Origin: Acidobacteriota bacterium
Lineage (GTDB): Bacteria; Acidobacteriota; Holophagae; Holophagales; Holophagaceae
Assembly (NCBI GenBank): GCA_016192145.1
Contig: JACPUT010000006.1
Location: 496,001 to 560,000 of the forward strand
Reading direction: 5' to 3'
Length of the DNA stretch: 64,000 bases
Shown: one piece after another, positions 62,033 to 64,000 of the stretch
Layout of the letters: each line of letters opens with the position of its first letter
How positions within the stretch are numbered: the stretch's first letter is position 1
Position numbers and translations under genes: made by a program
The notes under the pieces: generated by a model
Database searches by the model: none
What the model saw: the letters and a program-made list of their open reading frames with translations, nothing else
What the model was told of the DNA's origin: nothing

Positions 62033-63070
62033 TTGGCCGAGGCCGATGTGACTGGCGCGCGCATCGCGCTGGATGTCATGGGGGGCGATCATGCCCCCCA
62101 GGCCACGCTGGCTGGCGCCAAGGACGCCCTTCACCGATTCCCCTCGATCCGGCTCTTGCTGGTGGGGGATGAAGCCAAGATCAAGCCCCTCCTCGCCCAC
62201 CACGGCCTGGAGGGGCCCTTGGCGTCCCGGTTCGACGTGATCCACGCCCCCACGGTGGTGGACTTCCACGATGAGCCCAAGGTGATCCTGAAGGAGAAGA
62301 AGGAATCCTCCATCCGGGTCTGCGCCCAGCTCGTACGCGAGGGCAGGGCCGATGGCATGGTGAGCATGGGCCACACGGGGGCGGCCATGATGGCCTCCAC
62401 CCTCGTCATCGGCAAGCTCGACGGCGTGGAGCGGCCTGCCCTGGCGGGGCTCATGCCCAACGGGCCCGGCAAGTTCACGATCCTCACGGACGTGGGCGCC
62501 AACATCGATTCCCGGGCCGAGCACATCGCGGGCTTCGCCCTGATGGCGAGCATCTATGCCGAGCAGGTGTACGGCATCTCCCGCCCCCGCGTCGGCGTGA
62601 TGAGCGTCGGCGAAGAGGACACCAAGGGCACGGAGACCACCCTTGCCGCCTGCGCCCTCCTTCGCGAAATGGACCTGAATTTCCAGGGCAACGCCGAGGG
62701 CCGGGACCTCTGGAACGGCCGCTTCGACGTCATCGCCTGCGATGGCTTCCTGGGCAACGTCGTGCTCAAGAGCGCCGAGGGCCTGGGCCGCATGCTCAAG
62801 CACGGCATCAGTGGTGCCATCAAGGGGTCCCTGCAATCCATGCTCGGGGGGTTGCTGGTGAAGTCCTCCCTCAAGGCCTGGTTCGCCCAGCTGGATTACC
62901 GCGAATACGGTGGTCTTCCGCTCCTGGGGATCAAGGGCGTTTCCATCATCGGCCATGGCTCCAGCGATTCGCGGGCCGTCATGAACGGCATCGGCGCGGC
63001 CTTGAAGGCCATCGACCATCAGCTGGTGGCCAAGATCGCGGCGCGCATGGCGCCCGCCAAAACAGATTAA
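62033..63070 (+). CDS. plsX: Phosphate acyltransferase PlsX
   Basis: A 345-residue enzyme that makes acyl phosphate from acyl-ACP for phospholipid synthesis. IALDVMGGDHAPQATLAGA is the family start, MGHTGAAMMASTLVIGKLDGVERPALA the middle motif and DGFLGNVVLKSAEG a late one. TTG 62033 with a GAGGAA ribosome binding site is the likely start. rpmF lies 18 nt upstream and fabD downstream; fabH, often between plsX and fabD, is absent here. Confidence 0.96.
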   Translation: MAEADVTGARIALDVMGGDHAPQATLAGAKDALHRFPSIRLLLVGDEAKIKPLLAHHGLEGPLASRFDVIHAPTVVDFHDEPKVILKEKKESSIRVCAQLVREGRADGMVSMGHTGAAMMASTLVIGKLDGVERPALAGLMPNGPGKFTILTDVGANIDSRAEHIAGFALMASIYAEQVYGISRPRVGVMSVGEEDTKGTETTLAACALLREMDLNFQGNAEGRDLWNGRFDVIACDGFLGNVVLKSAEGLGRMLKHGISGAIKGSLQSMLGGLLVKSSLKAWFAQLDYREYGGLPLLGIKGVSIIGHGSSDSRAVMNGIGAALKAIDHQLVAKIAARMAPAKTD

Positions 63071-63072
63071 AG

Positions 63073-63151
63073 ATCACCCCCAAGGCACCAAGGACACCAA
63101 GAACTGAAAGAGATGGCTTTTCTTGATGGTCTTGGTGCCTTGGTGGTTCAT
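63073..63151. repeat. ACCAAGG-unit palindrome between plsX and fabD
   Basis: The left arm (63073-63103) and right arm (63120-63151) pair over about 30 nt with a few mismatches, both built of CACCAAGG-type units. The loop is about 16 nt. It resembles the heptamer elements in design but has a different unit and no CGACCCA core. Confidence 0.75.
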
Positions 63152-63171
63152 CTTCATTTCGAGGTGACCCC

Positions 63172-64000
63172 ATGAGCAAAGTCGCGTGGCTCTTCCCCGG
63201 TCAGGGTTCGCAGGCGGTGGGCATGGGCATGGCCCTCGCCGCCGCGGAGCCCGCCGCCAGCGCGGTGCTGCAGGATGCGGACATGGCCCTGGGCTTTCCC
63301 CTCTCCAAGCTCATGGCCGAGGGGCCCGAGGATCAGCTGAAGCTCACGGAGCACACCCAGCCCGCCATCCTCACGCACAGCACCATGGTGGTGCGGGCCT
63401 ACGCCCACAAGCTGCCCAAGGCCGATTTCGTGGCGGGCCACTCCCTGGGTGAGTACAGCGCCCTCGTCGCGGCGGGGGCCCTCTCCTTCTCCGATGCCGT
63501 GCGCACCGTGCGCGAGCGCGGCCGGGCCATGCAAGTGGCCGTGCCCGTGGGCGTGGGCGCCATGGCGGCCCTGCTGGGCATGAGCAAGGAGGATGTGGAA
63601 GCCGCCTGCGCCGAGGGTTCGGCCTTCACGGACAAGATCGTCGTTCCCGCCAACTTCAACGGCCCTGGCCAGATCGTCATCGCCGGCCACCTGGAGGCCG
63701 TGCAGGCCGCCATCGAGGCCGCCAAGACCCGGGGCGGGCGCAAGGCCATGCTGCTGCCCGTGAGCGCCCCCTTCCACAGTCCCCTGATGGAAGCCGCCAA
63801 GACACACATGGAGCCCCTACTCAGGGAGCTGACCTTCAAGGCCCCCTTCGCCCCCCTCGTGAACAACGTGGACGCGGCGGTGGTCAGCGATCCCGAGCAG
63901 ATCCGCGATGGCCTCGTGCGCCAGATCCCCGGCGCCGTGCGCTGGGAAGCGATCCTGGATCAGCTCTTCGAACAAGGGGTCACCACTTTTCTGGAACTGG
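63172..64000 (+). CDS. fabD: Malonyl-CoA:ACP transacylase FabD, 5' part
   Basis: The first 276 codons of a gene that continues beyond the window. VAWLFPGQGSQAVGMGM at the start, VAGHSLGEYSALVAAGALSF with the catalytic Ser of GHSLGE (about residue 92), and SAPFHSPLMEAA with the catalytic His are seen. It transfers malonyl from CoA to ACP for fatty-acid chain extension. GAGGTGACCCC precedes the ATG. It extends the yceD-rpmF-plsX lipid block. Confidence 0.95.
   Translation, partial: MSKVAWLFPGQGSQAVGMGMALAAAEPAASAVLQDADMALGFPLSKLMAEGPEDQLKLTEHTQPAILTHSTMVVRAYAHKLPKADFVAGHSLGEYSALVAAGALSFSDAVRTVRERGRAMQVAVPVGVGAMAALLGMSKEDVEAACAEGSAFTDKIVVPANFNGPGQIVIAGHLEAVQAAIEAAKTRGGRKAMLLPVSAPFHSPLMEAAKTHMEPLLRELTFKAPFAPLVNNVDAAVVSDPEQIRDGLVRQIPGAVRWEAILDQLFEQGVTTFLEL

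Overview
The window is about 64 kb of GC-rich bacterial chromosome, densely packed with genes and with no rRNA, tRNA, CRISPR array or intact transposase that I could see. Type IV pilus genes, a long 11-gene complex I operon, an Fo cluster separate from F1, paired GT9 heptosyltransferases and lipid-synthesis genes point to a Gram-negative organism. I infer an Acidobacteriota member of class Holophagae (Geothrix/Holophaga-like). That rests on gene content and recollection of gene order, not on a search.

Layout. 0-9.3 kb: the tail of an ABC permease, a PadR regulator with a HAAS-type membrane protein, ribosomal protein L31, release factor 1, a lipoprotein, and the heat-shock set hrcA-grpE-dnaK-dnaJ. 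9.3-11.9 kb: thrB-thrC preceded by a threonine-rich leader peptide and a complete-looking transcription attenuator. 11.9-22.6 kb: a diguanylate cyclase and a large helical protein, divergent from pilB-pilT-pilC-pilin, then a membrane phosphatase/sulfatase-fold protein and a second pilin with a sigma-54-type promoter. 22.8-29.3 kb: a surface-glycan cluster (GT-C-like protein, two GT2 enzymes, GtrA, two methyltransferases, an epimerase). 29.3-37.4 kb: a TPR protein, fabI, a membrane-anchored spermidine-synthase-like protein, a Bcp peroxiredoxin, an ABC half-exporter and a second GspE/PilB ATPase. 37.5-49.5 kb: nuoABCDHIJKLMN without nuoEFG; its NuoC carries two N-terminal ferredoxin domains. 49.6-51.6 kb: atpZ, atpI-like, atpB, atpE. 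51.6-54.4 kb: a RelA/SpoT-like protein, a STAS protein and a response-regulator phosphatase. 54.4-59.2 kb: a DMT permease, a DUF1573 protein, a DUF6165 protein and two GT9 enzymes. 59.3-64 kb: an NtrC-type regulator, a pseudopilin, yceD-rpmF-plsX and the start of fabD.

How the parts connect. The pilus block links c-di-GMP synthesis (GGDEF protein) to a PilB that has the two-motif MshEN domain known to bind c-di-GMP. The sigma-54 promoter on the second pilin gene matches the NtrC-type regulator encoded 37 kb away. The Nuo and Fo genes together form a respiratory block. The missing NADH module and the ferredoxin-NuoC fusion suggest a ferredoxin-driven complex I.

A second layer is intergenic. 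Several gaps hold long imperfect palindromes whose arms are tandem heptamers of three different families. Five of the six share an inner CGACCCA/TGGGTCG-type core. A separate 269-bp element with perfect 30-bp terminal inverted repeats sits between nuoC and nuoD. Most start codons were chosen by ribosome binding site and family length. Functions rest on motifs read by eye.
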